This document shows, one piece after another, positions 1-10,021 of a DNA stretch of 64,000 nucleotides (the first letter of the stretch is position 1; every line of letters starts with the position of its first letter). This DNA is from Bimuria novae-zelandiae CBS 107.79 (lineage: Eukaryota > Ascomycota > Dothideomycetes > Pleosporales > Didymosphaeriaceae): contig ML976674.1 in NCBI GenBank assembly GCA_010015655.1, forward strand, positions 566,910 through 630,909, given 5' to 3'. Under the pieces are notes generated by a model. The model did no database searches. It was not told where the DNA came from and was given only the letters and a program-made list of their open reading frames with translations. The position numbers were made by a program, and so were the translations under genes.

Positions 1-1
1 C

Positions 2-715
2 CCACGTCTCCGTCTCCGCTGGTTTCAAACTCACTGGAGTCATCACGATAGCTGGGTCAGGAAGGCCAGAAAGTCGCTTGAAAACACCTTTGCCATGTAC
101 TTACAGGCCGAGCAACTGGACGAGGATGACGACGAGGAGTCAACTCCAAGAGATGAGGATAGGCGTAAGGTGCCAGGTGTCTATAAAACAAGCGCTCGCC
201 GTCAACGTACAATGTGGCTGGATCCCATGCTCCTCACCGGCCAGAAGTCTCGCAAGCGTATAAAACAGAGCTCACAGCTAGAGGAGTATAACGATAGCGT
301 ACTCGAGGACCTACAGCTTGCCCGAACAGACCAGCGTCTGTCAGATTTACTAGACGACCCTCACCGCTGGTGGGTAGAAGTAGGTCAAAAACGGTACCCA
401 ATTGTTTTCAAGATGGCTATGGATCACCTCTCTGTGCCAGCCACCTCGTGCGACTGCGAGCGCTGTTTCTCCTCTGCCAAACGTACAGTCACGTGCGATC
501 GCAATTCACTATTGCCAGAGACGATTGAGGCCTGTCAACTACAGAAGAACTGGCTGAGGAGAAACGTCGTGCCAAGTTACCTCAAGGACCTGACTAGCTA
601 TATAAATAACAAGGAGAAACAGGAGGCAGAGGTTGCCGAGGACGACGCTGCTAGCATGGAGGATCTGGACGTCGACGCTCCCGAAGACCTCTATTCACAG
701 GACTTTCCTAATTAG
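2..715 (+). CDS. hAT-family transposase, C-terminal part (5' truncated by window edge)
   Basis: The reading frame is open from the left edge of the window to the TAA at 713-715; the first internal ATG is at 95. The segment at about 359-560 encodes the signature of the hAT C-terminal dimerisation domain: RWWVEVGQKRYPIVFKMA, then DHLSVPATSCDCERCFSSA, then LLPETIEACQLQKNWLR. In known hAT elements this domain drives transposase oligomerisation and completes the split RNase-H-like catalytic fold. The catalytic core and BED finger would lie upstream of the window. Acidic linkers (LDEDDDEEST, and VAEDDAASMEDLDVD at the end) are usual for fungal hATs. No frameshift or stop interrupts the visible part, so the copy may be recent or domesticated. 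Family membership is clear; activity cannot be judged. Confidence 0.88.
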   Translation, partial: PRLRLRWFQTHWSHHDSWVRKARKSLENTFAMYLQAEQLDEDDDEESTPRDEDRRKVPGVYKTSARRQRTMWLDPMLLTGQKSRKRIKQSSQLEEYNDSVLEDLQLARTDQRLSDLLDDPHRWWVEVGQKRYPIVFKMAMDHLSVPATSCDCERCFSSAKRTVTCDRNSLLPETIEACQLQKNWLRRNVVPSYLKDLTSYINNKEKQEAEVAEDDAASMEDLDVDAPEDLYSQDFPN

Positions 716-718
716 GAA

Positions 719-836
719 ATATTACGGCCGTAATATCAATACCGTACTGGCTTTCGAACCGTAGCGTACGTACCGTATTAGCTAGCAACCGTAGCGTAAC
801 CGTAGCGAGGTCGAACAGTACGTACTACGTACTGTT
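719..836. repeat. Palindromes and short repeats downstream of the hAT ORF
   Basis: Just after the transposase stop lies a perfect 18-bp palindrome (719-736, centred on CGGCCG). An 11-bp perfect inverted repeat with a 1-nt spacer follows at 814-836. Between them the motif CCGTAGCGTA recurs. Subterminal palindromic or repeated transposase-binding motifs are typical of hAT elements, so this may be the right subterminal region. The exact terminal inverted repeat and the 8-bp target duplication cannot be set without the left end. Confidence 0.5.
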
Positions 837-1006
837 GGACGCGCTGTACCCACATGCTCGTAGAGCACCTGGTTAGAGGCCGTTGCACGAATAGCATCCT
901 TGTACACACTCTCGATTGCCACCACGCGTCGAACTGCTTCAATAGTTGCTTGACTCATTAAGAGATCTCGAGACGAACGCTGGGGTGGAGGTGGTGTAAC
1001 ATTGGG

Positions 1007-1009
<3 letters not shown>

Positions 1010-1062
<53 letters not shown>
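1010..1062. repeat. Poly-G homopolymer, 53 nt
   Basis: Uninterrupted run of 53 G. It could be a true G-tract (G-quadruplex-prone) or an assembly/sequencing artefact, since two-colour chemistries report dark cycles as G. Open frames crossing it (poly-Gly or poly-Pro) are not believable genes. Confidence 0.95.
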
Positions 1063-1308
1063 CGTGCGGTCTAGGTATACTTGGAGGGAAGGGATGGCGA
1101 TATGGGGCCTTCCGCCGACTATTTTCGATAATGCCTGTAAACTGTCCGCGTAGGTTCGTGATCGATCATCCAGAATGGGAGAAGACAGAGCCCCCAATCG
1201 AGTGGGGGTGCCTTGACTCCATCCCGATCTATCCACGTGGAGGTGGACGGGAATGGACCCCATTTTCGCCTTCTGCTCGTACGCGCTCATGAAGCGCACG
1301 TGGAGAAC

Positions 1309-1434
1309 TCAGTAGACTGGGCATATGCCCCTCCGTGTTCCCCAATCGTCGATATCGTAGTTCTTATCCTCGTCGATGGTAACGCGCTTCGCAGAGCGCG
1401 CCGCCGCGTTGATCGTGATGTGGAAGTGGGCTAG
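1309..1434 (-). pseudogene. Degenerate coding relic (unidentified), related to 1910-2212
   Basis: On the minus strand a short protein-like stretch reads HFHITINAAARSAKRV, continues with TIDEDKNYDIDDWG and ends in a TGA at 1309-1311. A related stretch, with TIDGGQDESKSFDINDD, lies at about 2080-2140 on the same strand. The pair looks like two decayed copies of the C-terminus of one protein. I do not recognise the family. Confidence 0.35.
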
Positions 1435-1544
1435 CTGAGCGGCCTGGGACTTCATTACGAAGCTGCTGAAATCAGACTCTTGGTACGAGGCTGCCTGCTG
1501 CGGGAGGTGCCCATGCCAACTTGTGGCACAGGTTTTGAAGCTTA

Positions 1545-1733
1545 GAGAGATCCCAGGCCAAAGTGAATCTGGCGCCCGGCAAGTTCGAAGCCGTTCATCC
1601 CTGTGAGGGCTCTCTTAACATCTTCTTGATCAACGAATATTTGGCATCTGACTGATGCGGATGGTGCCAAGTTGATGCCTGATGCCTGTTGGAAGCGCCC
1701 CCGGACCGGTACCGTGTGCGTCCTAGCCTTCAT
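1545..1733 (-). pseudogene. RRM fragment resembling splicing factor RBM39/Rsd1
   Basis: Minus-strand codons give QIFVDQEDVKRALTGMNGF followed by ELAGRQIHFGLGS. This matches the last two-thirds of the second RNA-recognition motif of RBM39/CAPER/Rsd1-type splicing factors (family pattern: A...ALE.MNGFELAGR.I.VGL). Upstream the frame runs into unrelated sequence and lacks the RNP-2 and RNP-1 strands, so this is a fragment and not a gene. It is the leftmost member of the set of host-gene fragments in this window. Confidence 0.5.
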
Positions 1734-1909
1734 GAATTAAAGTCCTATTGGGGCTTGCTGCTCCATGTCCCAATCAAGTCTGTGAATGACGATTGCGCGG
1801 CGGCGACATGTATTTCGAAGGGATCCGAATACTATAACAGCTTTAACGTTGGAAATTCGGCGGTGCTATCGAGGTTGTCACGGGGGCAGCATCAGATGCT
1901 ATAAGCATG

Positions 1910-2212
1910 TCAGTAAGAAATCCCTTTTCGAAAATACGTGGCACAGCCCCGATTTGGATATTCTACGTACCGGTACCGCCGGCCTGGTCGCGAGCAGCCC
2001 AACTGGCGACCAGCTGCCCTTCTTGCAGTTGTGTCGACCGAAGTTAACGGAACGCGCGAGGGAACGTTGGACGCGATACCAGCGTCATCGTTGATATCGA
2101 AGCTCTTGGACTCGTCTTGGCCACCATCAATGGTGTCCTGTTTTCGCTGGTAGTCCATCTCTTCCCGCTTGTTTAGTCCGGGGGCGCAGATTGCATCATC
2201 GGATGCACCCAA
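1910..2212 (-). pseudogene. Second degenerate copy of the 1309-1434 relic
   Basis: The open minus frame contains MDYQRKQDTIDGGQDESK then SFDINDDAGIASNVPS. It shares the T-I-D...D..K..D-I-[ND]-D pattern with the relic at 1309-1434. Nothing upstream or downstream supports an intact gene. The interval 2213-3161 shows no gene that I can support. Confidence 0.3.
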
Positions 2213-3161
2213 AAGACGAGGTAGACGCCGAGAATGACCGCGTCTGCCCCATTTGAACTCTGCTAGTAGCCAGTGAGCACGGGAACTTCACATGCCAAGC
2301 TGTGCACATATTGTCCACAAGTGCGTTTCTTACGCTCGTGCCATTCTCTCTCTGCCTTGCAAAGGCACCCTGGCCCCGAGCGTAGCTAGGTACGCTGACA
2401 GGGCCGACTTTAGTCCTTGTTTGACTGTCAGCTGCGCTTCAGGAGAGTCACGGCATGTCACTGCGCGTGAGGGAGCAAGGCGGGGACTTACACACATCGT
2501 AGAATGCGTTGTCAACGTCGACCATCCTCTAGGCGCGCACAGGAGAGGGGGTCATCCCAGTGGCAGCTTGGGTGCCGACACGCTCGACCTCCGACTATTG
2601 TGACCCTAGTCACTAGCTCTCTGCGGAGTATTTGCTTGATCAAGCGTTGTGCAGTGGGGGAGAAATTCCCATATGGTGCCAAAGAGGCAGATTCAAAAGA
2701 GTAGAATGTTGCGGTAGAAGTGGAGGGTGGAGATAAATTTGTAGTTGAGGGGAGGGAGGCGGGGCAACGGGTCAGTGAGAGATTTTAAGCGGCCGCCCCG
2801 TGACGTGGGGAAGTGGCCCGATGGACCACCCCGCAAGCGAGATGGGCAACACCAGGTGAGTGAGGGGCAGGTAACATATCATAGAAAATGGCTCAAGGAG
2901 CTGGATTTTGCATTAGAGGAATCAGGATGTCCATATTTATCCAGTGACGGAGTGCTCAATGTAGAAAACCATCACAACCATAACGCTGCACCGAACTAAG
3001 GATGTAGAGAAGCATTTCCACGGGGCTGTAGAGGAACAGAAGATGGCGTAAACCCGGAATGTGCATCGGGAGGGTATCATTACACTACGTGACTATCCAA
3101 CCCACCAAAACACCAGAGAGACGCCGGGGGTGGGGGTAGGAGAAGCGGCGGGGCAGGGCGA

Positions 3162-3761
3162 TCACTCCTGGCCCAAGGCCGCCTGGACGAAGTCGAGCAA
3201 GTCGAGCTCGAATTTCTCTTTGCCCCTCCTCACCATGCGCGCCATGTCGATGGGGTGCGCGAACCCCGTGAGCTTGCCGTCCTCGTCGACGGTGGCCTTG
3301 CCCTCCTTCACGGCGGCGGAACGCTCCACCGCGTCGATCTCGAGCTGGACAATCCTCGCCATGAGATGGCCCCAGGGCAGCTTGAAGACGAGGCCTCTGA
3401 ACGGGGCGAGCCGGCAACGGATGCGGACCGGGGTGTAGGGCGTGTAGTCCCCCTCCGAGGCCTCCGCCTTGACCTTGTGGACGCGGACGGGGGCGCTCAC
3501 GCTGTAGCTAATGTTGGTATCGAGGAAAAAGCCGGCCTGGTGCTCGAGCTTGAGCCATTCGAAGAGCGCGGAGGCTGTGCGGTGCATCAGCTCGTGGTAG
3601 ACGGCAGGGGACAACTCGTAAGTGTTGCGAATGTCGCTGTGGATGGGGGAGAGGATGTCGTTGACGCGGGCGGCAACCGTCGAGCGGCAGTAGCCCGGGA
3701 CGACGGCGAGGCGGCACTCGGCGAGGGTCACCAAGTTCTGGATGGCGTCGTTGACGGACAT
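3162..3761 (-). CDS. Hypothetical protein, 199 aa
   Basis: Single-exon minus-strand gene. The start is placed at the ATG at 3761 (MSVNDAIQNLVTLAE...) because the longer open frame upstream (to 3983) is a Pro/His/Leu-rich, CT-rich leader typical of fungal 5' UTRs. The protein looks like a folded globular domain: helical N-terminus, mixed middle (YELSPAVYHELMHRTASALF), and a C-terminal helix with KFELDLLDFVQAALGQE. Coding is GC-rich with strong third-position C/G preference, unlike the surrounding relic DNA. There is no signal peptide, transmembrane segment or known catalytic motif. It faces away from the gene at 5147, so the 1.4 kb between them would carry two divergent promoters. Function unknown. 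Confidence 0.72.
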   Translation of the reverse strand: MSVNDAIQNLVTLAECRLAVVPGYCRSTVAARVNDILSPIHSDIRNTYELSPAVYHELMHRTASALFEWLKLEHQAGFFLDTNISYSVSAPVRVHKVKAEASEGDYTPYTPVRIRCRLAPFRGLVFKLPWGHLMARIVQLEIDAVERSAAVKEGKATVDEDGKLTGFAHPIDMARMVRRGKEKFELDLLDFVQAALGQE

Positions 3762-5146
3762 GATGTTGGCGGCGGGGGCGCGCTGGTGGTGGATCAGAGG
3801 GAGGTTGTGGATGGACTCGGGGGCACAAAGGCACTGAGGCTGGAGATGGAGATGGAGCTGGAGCTTGGGGGCAGGTTCCCGGAGAAATCGTCTGTGAAGG
3901 CAGATGCAGCAGACGGAAACTCGAGGGACCAGGTGTGCGAAAGCAGCGCTGGTGCGAAAATGTGAAGTGGGCTTGCGTTGCAAATGGTTCGAGTGACTGG
4001 GAGTTCAAGCAGATGGGGAAGGAACACCAACAGGTAACAAAACAACTGTAGTCTGTACACAAGAGCTTCAGAGGGGACGGCGGGCTGATGAGCTGGTGGG
4101 AGCCTGAACTCCAGAGCGCAGGCCTCGTTAGGACAGCTGCTGTATTGAGCGGCTCATTCTGTCCATACGACGCATTCAGGACTACTCATGACATGAGCAG
4201 AGCCATAGCTTGTACCAGGGCGTCGCTGGATGCGAGATGGATGCAGAGGTGACTTGACCGCAGGAAGGATTCCTATAGACATTTCGGCACCAACAGCCCC
4301 GTTCGTGTAAAGAAGAGTACAGCCTCACTCAGTTTCTATTGCTCTCGATCAACAACATGATACGAGAACAGCTTCACCCATATTGTCATTATGGTTGCTT
4401 CCTCTTTGATATCAGGTGCTCCCACACAGCTGTTATGGCCCTGGAGCGTTATTCACGAGCTCGTAGATATCGTGCATGTCGAGTATTCAGTCTATTAAAG
4501 ACAAAGCTAAGACACAGGTATGAGGATCACGAGGCTCGATCGACATACAGCTTTCCCGAAATCCGTATCGAACGCGTTGGCCTCGAGCCCAACATTAAAC
4601 TGGCACTAGAACCGAGGAACGTCGAACATAGTTGATCATTGTATCCCAGGATACGAGGGCCGAACATGCCCTCAAGTATCTGCTTGGCGACCACCTACGC
4701 CTCGAGAGCGGGTTTGATCCCCCTACATTTTCCCAAAGCTGCTTTCTCAAGCCGGACTGAATTGACTCGATATCAAGTGTGCTTGAGACGCAGCCTACGT
4801 ACGGTGGCGTTGGAGCGTACACAGCCTGTGCCTGAGGTGGAAGACAGGTCAGTTTGCAGTGGAGAAGCTGCCGAGGGACCTGCCGGTGCAAACATGTAGA
4901 GTAGGCAGTATGCGCTCGTGACGCTGGCCACAGAGTTGAGCCTCATGAAGCAGTTTAACATGAAACACAGTCAGCGAGTCCGGGGCCAGATATAAAAACC
5001 CGCTGCCCTCCCTACATCAGCCCACGAGAAACTCGAACCCACAGGAACCAGCACAACTCATACTGTCCCAGATAGTATCAAGATAGCACGTTGTTCCCAG
5101 GAGCCTCGTAGGTAGCCATTGCCACTGCTAGCTTTCGCATAGCATC
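3762..5146. other. Divergent intergenic region (two promoters)
   Basis: It contains the C/T-rich leader of the minus-strand gene (about 3762-4060) and the TATA-containing promoter of the plus-strand gene. Between about 4080 and 4900 I see no coding sequence that I trust; the open frames there are short and have no protein-like composition. Confidence 0.5.
4991..4997 (+). promoter_or_regulatory. TATA box (TATAAAA)
   Basis: TATAAAA in the context CCAGATATAAAAACCCGC, 150 nt upstream of the ATG at 5147, followed by a C/A-rich stretch suitable for transcription start. Canonical core element; assignment to the 5147 gene is by position. Confidence 0.6.
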
Positions 5147-5913
5147 ATGGTGAACCGTGCCTTCAACGCGGAACACGGCATCCTCTCCCTTCTCTATGCC
5201 ATCCAGGAGATTCTCGGTGAGAAAGACCGCGACCTCGCCAACGAGTTCCTCACCGCGCTCAATCAGCGTCTCCCGTCCGCCTCCACAGTGACCCATCTGC
5301 CCACGGCAGAGGACCTCAGGGTCCGGGTCCCCGCCATGAGGCAGCAAATCGAGACGTATCCGCGCTTCCTCACCAGTCTCGACCAGTGGTCATCGAAGTA
5401 CTTCCACGAGAAGCCGCCGCTTGGAGCCTCTGGCGAGCCTCTTCGCCACCCCGTCGACGTCGTGGAGCTTGAGCGCGTCTGGGAGATGTACGGCGACGAC
5501 GGGTTTTACGTACGCTGCGTGCCTTTCCTGGTAGGCGAGCGCGGTGCTGACGGTGTGCAGGACTACCGCTACCACAACGCGTCCCGCAAGCAAGATATCA
5601 TCCTGAAGACACGCATCGGCGACCTCGTGGAGGAGTACAAGCTCCTGGAGGCTGTGCAGGCTGGGTCCAAGGTTCGTGCCGTAGCTGAGTAGAGTCATGA
5701 CCTTCGTACTCACCATGCGGGCTCTAGGACGTCGACAAACTCCGTGATGCGCAGCACAAGACCGGCACCAACGTAGTCAAGGACTGGCGCGGCAACATTA
5801 TCCAGTTCACGATCACGTTCGACGTGCAGGCTGCCATCGCCATCGAGAAGCAGGCGCTGCGGAACAACTTTGTGAGAAGACCGGACTGGAGCTTTTGGCT
5901 GGGGCAATGCTGA
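5147..5913 (+). CDS. Hypothetical protein, 236 aa, two exons
   Basis: Exon 1 is 5147-5671 and exon 2 is 5728-5913. The 56-nt intron (5672-5727) begins GTTCGT and ends CTCTAG, has a CTCAC branch-like motif, and is phase 0; reading through it would stop at 5692. Exon 1 encodes MVNRAFNAEHGILSLLYAIQ... with helical, charged segments (LERVWEMYGDDGFYVRC; VEEYKLLEAVQAGSK). Exon 2 continues DVDKLRDAQHKTGTNVVKDW and ends FWLGQC. Codon usage is strongly biased to C/G-ending codons, as in the neighbouring 3162-3761 gene. No recognised domain, secretion signal or membrane segment. The TATA box at 4991 supports expression. The spliced model is inferred from frame and splice consensus only. Confidence 0.72.
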
Positions 5914-8900
5914 TGAGTACGCAGGAGGCCCTAATTAAAGTCTTTGAGAGCGCCGCATCCCTTCGCTTTTAATCGACCGGACGGACATGCAACTGGCTAC
6001 TCGCGAAATATTGAGCCGAATATCTCGGGGGATAGCGCTGTGGTAGGGTTCATGCGTATGCTCTAGACAACGACTCCTGACGACCTGTACAAAAAGTACC
6101 CGAGATGACTCGGCAATTTCGCATTCGCCACCGAATCTCTCAAGGGATAGCTGTGTGGTAGGATTGAAGCTTATGTGGATATAAACTTGTACTAGCATGG
6201 TGTTGATGGCCGGACTGAATATAGATGGCCCTCAGATATATTGAATACAGCGATCCTTCATGACCACATGACGATGATGGCAACTGATGTATGAAAGTGC
6301 CCACTACGGACTTGTTAATTTCTTAATGGAAGCTGTCAAACTGTGCTGTCTATTCTTGCTATCACTGAACGACAATTAAGAGGTTCGAGCGATGTGCATC
6401 GCTTCGGAACCAAGGAATCGTGGCGGAGAAACCACTCATACAGTATCGACGTGCAAAGAGAATCCTCACAGCGAGCCATTCTCGCATGTATATCACCAGG
6501 TGACCTGAACAGTTTTGTAGCCAGCAATATAACAGCCAGCGCCTCCTGCGGACTGCGTGGCTTTCGTGTAGTGCTTCAAATCGAGGACATGTCTCGTAAA
6601 CTCGAGGATGAATTTTCAACCGCCGGCAACCCACATGCTGGCCGCAATGACAGCGGCTCCGAGTGATGTGGTGGAGACCTTAGAAGGAGTTTCCCAGAGA
6701 CTGACAGCCTGCGGGCTACTATAGGCATGTACCATTTGTTCATCTCGACGGCGAGCTGCTGTTTGAAGGCACAGGTTCTCGAGTCCCCGCTCAGGTTCCC
6801 CAAGTCCACAAACCAAGCTCGAGGCTCCCCTTGGTGTACGAGAGCCGCGCAGTGTATATTACCATTGGAATCGACCGCTGGAGCAGACACCCTGCTCTCT
6901 GTGTGCCTGGTTTCGATGGGCTGGCGTAGGCACGAGTTCCCACACTCTAACCTACATCGCAAACAGCGCCTGCAAGCCCCCAAACCGCTAGACCTCACAG
7001 GACTGTCTGGCGACGGCAGAGAGCATGCTGGAAGCTCCAGGAACCGATACACAGCTCACCATACTGCGCTCTTCCCGAGGCTCCCGAGCCGATCGTTGAA
7101 GCTCGCCGCTTCCTCGTCCTGAGATTGCGTACCGCACCGCGAGCAGCACGCCGTCCCCGAGCAGACACCTCGCCGAAACCGTGCGCTACACGATACACAT
7201 CCATCAAAGCGGCCGCCGCTACGGGAGATCCTAGGCTGGTAGTGCCAGTACGCGCTCCTTCTCTACCTCTGGCGGGTGTATCTACCCTTCCTCGCGAATC
7301 GCGGCACCAGAGCCGGCAACACAAGATGTTTGAGCCGGCTACAACAAGCAGCGGACGACCCGCCATCGGGAGACATACTGAAGGACTCCTCGGCTTGAGG
7401 GTTGCAGCTTCCTCCTTTACCTGCTCGATCCGAGGTTGTAAGGGCTGTTCGCATCCTCAGAGAGGGCCGGCCAACGAGCCCAGAACCGCCGCATCGTATC
7501 GAGAGCGAGACAGCATCGCGGGACACAATACAAGCGCTCTTATGCAGAGCGCTGACGGGGGGCTTTCCCAGCAGCTCTTGCTCCAGCTGAAGCTGCGGCG
7601 CGCGTACCTTGCATACTCGCCGCCTCGAGGAACCGGCAACTTGCCCCCTCCTGCCTTGAGGTTCGAAACCAGCACAACGAGAGTCGTCGCATTGATTCTC
7701 CCTTGCTCAAACGTAAGATCATACTGCGGAGATCTCATACCAGGCTCGATCTGGGCCCTGCTGGGTCGGGGGTCGCTCATGGCGTGCATCCCCTAAGCCG
7801 GTGACACCAAAGCCGGTACACCACCACACAACGGTTGTCGCATTAACAAAGGAGGTGACCATATGAAATAGAACCCTCGAATTGACTAAATCCAGGTGCA
7901 GATTGTCACTTTCCAGCTCCCTTCCGCACGTGAGCCGCCGCGATGCGTCCGCGAGATACACGGCGATCCGAAACCGCTGCAACCGCACACCCGAGGTGAC
8001 CAAACGCATTGCCTGTTCAAACGGATCATACTTGGATACATTTTGGGAGACTTTGAGGCGAGAGGAATGGTTGTCGAGGTGTGGAGGAGGACCAGACGGT
8101 GGACCGGAGGCATTGCACGCCACTTCAAGCGACCAACGGTACCAGAAGTGACAAAACGCACCGCGAGGAGGATGATACAATCTGGAAGGACGTTATAAGA
8201 CGTGGATACCCGCTAAAAGTCGTTGTGGTGTTGCAGTAACACTCGTCGGGGGGACCCACTCGGAGAGATCGGATGATAGGGCGCCGAACTCGGCTCCCGC
8301 TGCGGGCGCTGGAATGGCTTACATAAGGATATTCAGGGGTAATGAATGTTCCACTTGTAGAGATCTCGAGAAATTGAGATAGGGAGATTCCGAGAGCCTT
8401 GATGTTGTGGTTTTGAGATGGAAGGCGGATTTGGTGGCCGCGCCGAACCATGGATAGGCAGGTCTTGACAGAAATAACAGCTGTCATCCGGGACGTCGCC
8501 CTGTACTTCTGAACTACTGAACAAGTTCTCTGCGCCTTCCTGGTTCTCCCGTGATTGCTTCAGAATGAGACGAGATGCGCAGAAGGGCATTTTCGGCTGC
8601 TCCACACGTTCCTCTCACTCTGGCAGTTGCCGTCGACAACACCACAACCAGGTTCTCTTACTTGAGATAGAGAAGGCGCTAGAGAGAGTCCGAGAGGTCT
8701 ATATAAGACCTCTTCTCTGCCGTTGTGCTCTTGACTTCTACACTCCACCTCTCGTCTGCACTTTGTGGCCTGGTACGAGGCGCATTTCGCAGATGATCTG
8801 CTGCGTCGAAGATCCTTCGCCTCCCACAATACATGGGCACTGGAGCTTCGGATCTTCGAAAGAGCTTACATCGGTCGGGTTTCATGCCTGTTCGAGCGTC

Positions 8901-9800
8901 ATCTACACCCTCAATCTTCGCTTGGTGCTGGGTCTCTGTCCAGTCTCCGCGCGCGGACTCGCCCCAACTTCAACGGCAGCGGGCGTCTCCCTCTCACGCA
9001 GCACAGCACGAGAGAACACTTTCACTCTCTGATACCTCTGCTACCAGAATGCCAGGGCATCATATTCGATGATCGTGCCTGCCTGCCTTCAGAGGGCTGG
9101 CCGCACCTTCCACGGGCTCATCCAGCCCGTTGGATCTCGAGGAGCCCCCGACCAACAGCATGCTTCATGAGCATTCGGCGCCCACCACACTGCCCTTCAA
9201 GCCGCTCCTATCGTAGGCTTCTTTCCGGAGCTTCCCGTACGATATCTCCGCCACTTCCACTGGCTTCCACGCCTAAGAGACCTGGCCCGCGCTCTGGGCA
9301 TCCTCGCTCTTGCGTTATCGGAAGATTCCATAGCCCGTGACCTGGAAGCACCAATCATGGCCTCTCTATCGTCCTGCTGCCCCACGGGTGCTCACGGAGT
9401 CTTCCGCCGAGAACTCCCACTTGCCCCCTTTCGGGGAGGGGTGCAGGGGGGGAGTAGCCGCTAGCGCGGTGGCTCCAGGATGCCGTGATGGCTGCTTGAG
9501 GGAACACCAAAGATGTTGGAGATGTTGCAGCTGGCCTGCACAACCACCACAATTGGTTTATGGGCCTGCAAATTGCTAAAGAGAGACAACTCGTCGAGGA
9601 CTTTTCAACGGTACAACTTTCGTATACAACATCCTCGTGGGTATGGAGATACGGCCGGAGAGGGTACGTGATTTCTTCAGCAGTTCCCTCGAGCATCCCT
9701 CGCCCCACAACAGTACCCACCAGACCCTGAGGGCTGCATGTACGAGCAAGGACCACCACCGCCGACAGGGGTAGAGACACCGGAGAAGTGGGACTGCCAA
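5914..9800. other. Gene-free interval with an isolated promoter-like motif
   Basis: No convincing coding sequence on either strand; the many open frames have low-complexity, Ser/Arg-rich composition without family signatures. At 8698-8709 a TCTATATAAGAC motif followed by CT-rich sequence resembles the promoter of the downstream Mei2-like gene (TCTATAAGAC at 9820-9829). No credible gene follows it. It may be the promoter of a lost gene. Confidence 0.4.
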
Positions 9801-9819
9801 GTCAGCGTCTTCCGCCGAT

Positions 9820-9895
9820 TCTATAAGACCTGTAACTCTTCTTCCTCGAACACTCTTCTCTCTCTCTCACTACCACAACTTTCGATCCATCCGAA
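9820..9895 (+). promoter_or_regulatory. TATA motif and CT-rich tract of the Mei2-like gene
   Basis: TCTATAAGACC at 9820-9830 is followed by a CT-rich stretch (about 9838-9895). This is the usual arrangement around fungal transcription starts, about 200 nt before the ATG at 10022. Confidence 0.5.
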
Positions 9896-10021
9896 GTCTT
9901 CTTTTCTTCCGAGCTTGGTCTGATCTTGGCTTTGCCATCCATCTTTGACCAACATCCATCTCTTGTTACTTGTACCTTGTACATCCCTCATACCAACATC
10001 ACCTCATCACCTCAACACGAC

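Noticed and set aside
958..1299. Open frames crossing the poly-G run (poly-Pro / poly-Gly proteins)
   Set aside because: They exist only because a homopolymer has no stops; no family signature or start context.
3255..3965. 236-codon plus-strand frame opposite the 3162-3761 gene
   Set aside because: A shadow of the GC-rich coding strand; repetitive Asp/Gly/Glu composition is typical of antisense frames.
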